NCBI GenBank assembly: GCA_028583605.1
Contig: CM053327.1
Location: forward strand, 44,690,059-44,754,058
Length of the DNA stretch: 64,000 nucleotides
DNA from: Dastarcus helophoroides
Taxonomy: Eukaryota > Arthropoda > Insecta > Coleoptera > Bothrideridae
Direction of reading: 5' to 3'
The stretch's first letter is position 1. Every line of letters starts with the position of its first letter. This document shows, piece by piece, positions 62,074 through 64,000 of this stretch. The translations under genes and the position numbers were made by a program. Below the pieces are notes generated by a model. That model did not search any database and was not told where the DNA came from. It was given only the letters and a program-made list of their open reading frames with translations.

Positions 62074-64000
62074 TTACTGAATCACACTTGCCCTGAGAGT
62101 TTCGATTCGTCTACATAAATCTTCTCGTACTGCGGGATCTCCTACGAGAATGACTTTGCCACCATCCGCTGACCCAAACAACCCTAATTTTTTCTTTTTG
62201 TTCTCTGGAGAAGGCAATAATACTCCCTTGGGTACGACTTTAGGTGGGTGAACCATATCGGTCCACGTATAGGTCCAGTCACCCTGAAATTAGTAATAAA
62301 ATAAAAAAATGAACTTTACAGCATAATTGAAAACAACTCTCTAAATTTTTTATCATCATTTTCTGGATTGATAGTACACATGGCAGTTTTATAATTGTAA
62401 AAGTGCACTGGAAGTTTGTATAACTATAACTGATGGGATTCCCACTAAATAAGCGCACTTTTTAAAAATTCTAATTCGCCTTTTCGAAAATTATGGTTGA
62501 GATGGTAAATATTAAAGTAATTGATGTTTTTAACCATTATGGTGTGGGATTTTTCAATATTTATAACTAATAAACTCTATTAACGATAAATACAACAAGA
62601 AATATAAAATTTTTTATATCGCTTATATTTATTGTTAATGGAGTTTATTAGCAATAAAGTACAATCGTTAGTAACGTTTATTAGTAATAAAGTACTAGGT
62701 ATTAAAAAAACTGACCTGCCATCCGCCAAAGATATCATTGTGGGTTGTGTATATTACTCTTTGATCTGTTAACACAACTATCTCCTTGCCATTTACAATA
62801 GGGTAATGATAAACGTAAATATCTGTTTTATTATATTTTCCTTTGTCTGTTTCTATTAGTAGTTTATGTCCATCGGCCTCCTGCTTATTGTAAGGCTTCA
62901 CTTGACCATCGGTTGCCAAAAATCTCGGTGCTCTCAACCTCGATGCCTCATCACCATACTCCGCAGCCCTGAAATATAGAAACTGAAAGTACTCCCTCAA
63001 ATGATCATCTGTCATCACCATCTATTCCTGTTTGCGCATCCTATTCGCGATGCTCTGAAGGCATAGCGAGGGTTTCCCGATGCGAGTGGAGTAAACTTTA
63101 AAAAAAAAACGAAAGGGTACCTTTTGACAGCATCCAGTGAACCACTTGCAAAATCGATAACTCCCGCAGTTGGTCTAGCGACAAGCCCAACCATACCCTT
63201 GCCAACACCTTTGAAGAATCCACCAAAGCCCTCTTCTTTGGCTCCGGAGACTGGTTTTGTGAACACACCAGTAACACCATCGACGACACCCTAGAAACCC
63301 AACGGTTAATAACCATATTAGTATGGACTTTGTTGTGGTTAAGTATAGTTTTTAAATTTCTCGATTCAACTATCGATCTTTTAAATGAGCATCAATTGAC
63401 GGTTGTCAATTTCCCAATAGAAAACCGATCTCGGTTTCCGGGATATGAAGAAAGACCAACGCACAGTAATGCTCACAAAATCTGTCATATTATTGACAAA
63501 GCAAACAAAGAAGGCTTGCAATATACAAATCTGGTCCCCTGAAACCAACAAAGATTAAAAAACACAACAACTGTTGGTATCAACTGTTCTCAGCAGCTGT
63601 TATCGTATTTTTTAATATTTCTTGGTTTCAAGGGACAAAATTTGTATGGTTTGGTGGAACGGACTAGTCCTTGGCTATCTTTAAAAATTGAAATAAAAAT
63701 TCTTGTTCTCTGAAACCAAGAAAGATTAAAAAAACATAAGAAAGGTTGCTCCAACGCGTTTCGACAGCCAAGCTGTCATTTTCAGAGAGAAACTGATACA
63801 GTATCTCTCGTTAGAGCAACGTTTGTTGTGTTTTTAAATGTTTTTTGGTTTCAGGGGACAAGTTCTGTATTTCAAAATTTGTATATCAATCTTTTGAAGA
63901 TAACCGAGGACAAGTTGATCCCACAAATAAAAAGCGAATTATCTTACCATGACGAGACCTTTGCCACCTCTGGCGAGACCCTCTTGTACTGTGGCAGGTT
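62074..64000 (-). CDS. Vps13: Vps13 (VPS13A/C type), 3' end, gene continues past the window
   Basis: VPS13 proteins are very large bridge-like lipid transporters at membrane contact sites. Exons in view are 64000-63948 (continues beyond the window), 63290-63121, 62968-62716 and 62283-62074, with closing phases and 227 residues up to TAA. The ATG-C domain signature is clear: [20 protein letters not shown] and [17 protein letters not shown]. Then comes a C-terminal PH-like domain ([28 protein letters not shown], then a final helix [16 protein letters not shown]). This amphipathic and PH-like tail binds mitochondria and lipid droplets in the family. The order and spacing fit VPS13A/C better than VPS13B or D. 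Intron 63291-63947 contains hammerhead repeats. Confidence 0.92.
62290..62710. other. Vps13 last intron
   Basis: AT-rich sequence. TTATTA.TAATAAAGTAC is partly duplicated at 62645-62700. I see nothing else. Confidence 0.5.
63525..63910. repeat. ACGCGU-hammerhead repeats in a Vps13 intron
   Basis: A deleted copy (63525-63645) is joined to a fold-back copy (63650-63910) that begins GTGGAACGGACTAGTCCTTGG. The minus-strand ribozyme (about 63751-63790) reads CTGAAAA for CUGANGA, so it should be inactive, with stem II GACAGC-TTG-GCTGTC and GAAACGCGTT intact. The plus arm has lost its core. Confidence 0.8.

Overview
The window looks like a piece of an insect nuclear genome, possibly a beetle (this guess rests on overall style only). 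It is very AT-rich, its genes are split into many short exons with GT..AG introns, and most of the sequence is repeats. I found no tRNA, rRNA or CRISPR. Five host genes can be reconstructed exon by exon. They are the 5' part of a CEP290-like ciliary coiled-coil gene (minus, 7648-17981), a crotonase-family enoyl-CoA hydratase-like gene with a short, possibly mitochondrial N-terminus (minus, 20830-23783), a pseudouridine-5'-phosphatase-like HAD hydrolase (plus, 30230-34631), an SLC7 light-chain (LAT-type) amino acid transporter with a 14 kb first intron (minus, 41532-58269), and the 3' end of Vps13 (minus, 62074 to past the window edge). Reading phases close across every intron. The protein lengths (228 aa for the phosphatase, 488 for the transporter) are normal for their families.

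The genes are ordinary housekeeping genes and show no operon-like logic. The interest lies in the mobile and repetitive DNA. The window holds: a broken Jockey/CR1-like LINE (9.6-13.5 kb) and a rosa-like DD41D mariner with 423-bp inverted repeats (13.6-15.8 kb), both in one CEP290 intron; four solo LTRs of one Gypsy-like family, each with a perfect 4-bp target duplication; two hAT-type non-autonomous elements with 8-bp duplications, one carrying a nested 1-kb element; a full-length LINE with a 13-bp duplication in the transporter's first intron (49.5-53.7 kb); and a 768-bp TIR element with a second, eroded copy. Tandem arrays include 436-bp units (4.4-6.6 kb), 279-bp units (18.4-19.4 kb), a 22-bp minisatellite touching a splice donor (22.7-23.05 kb), a 3-kb TTTCGAC-type array (35.1-38.1 kb), a 24-bp minisatellite in a 3' UTR (41.35 kb) and a 26-bp hairpin satellite (45.1-45.75 kb).

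The most unusual signal is two unrelated repeat families that each carry what reads as a hammerhead ribozyme core: CUGANGA, a stem II hairpin, GAAA, a tiny self-complementary stem III (ACGCGU in one family, ACCGGU in the other), then a UH cleavage position followed by a strand that pairs back as stem I. The ACGCGU family occurs more than ten times across the window, often as a fold-back pair on opposite strands, and its stem II shows compensatory base changes between copies. The short palindromic stem III resembles the dimer-forming hammerheads known from Penelope-like elements. A second unusual item is an 88-bp near-identical copy of CEP290 exon 5 lying upstream of the gene between two identical 56-bp direct repeats.
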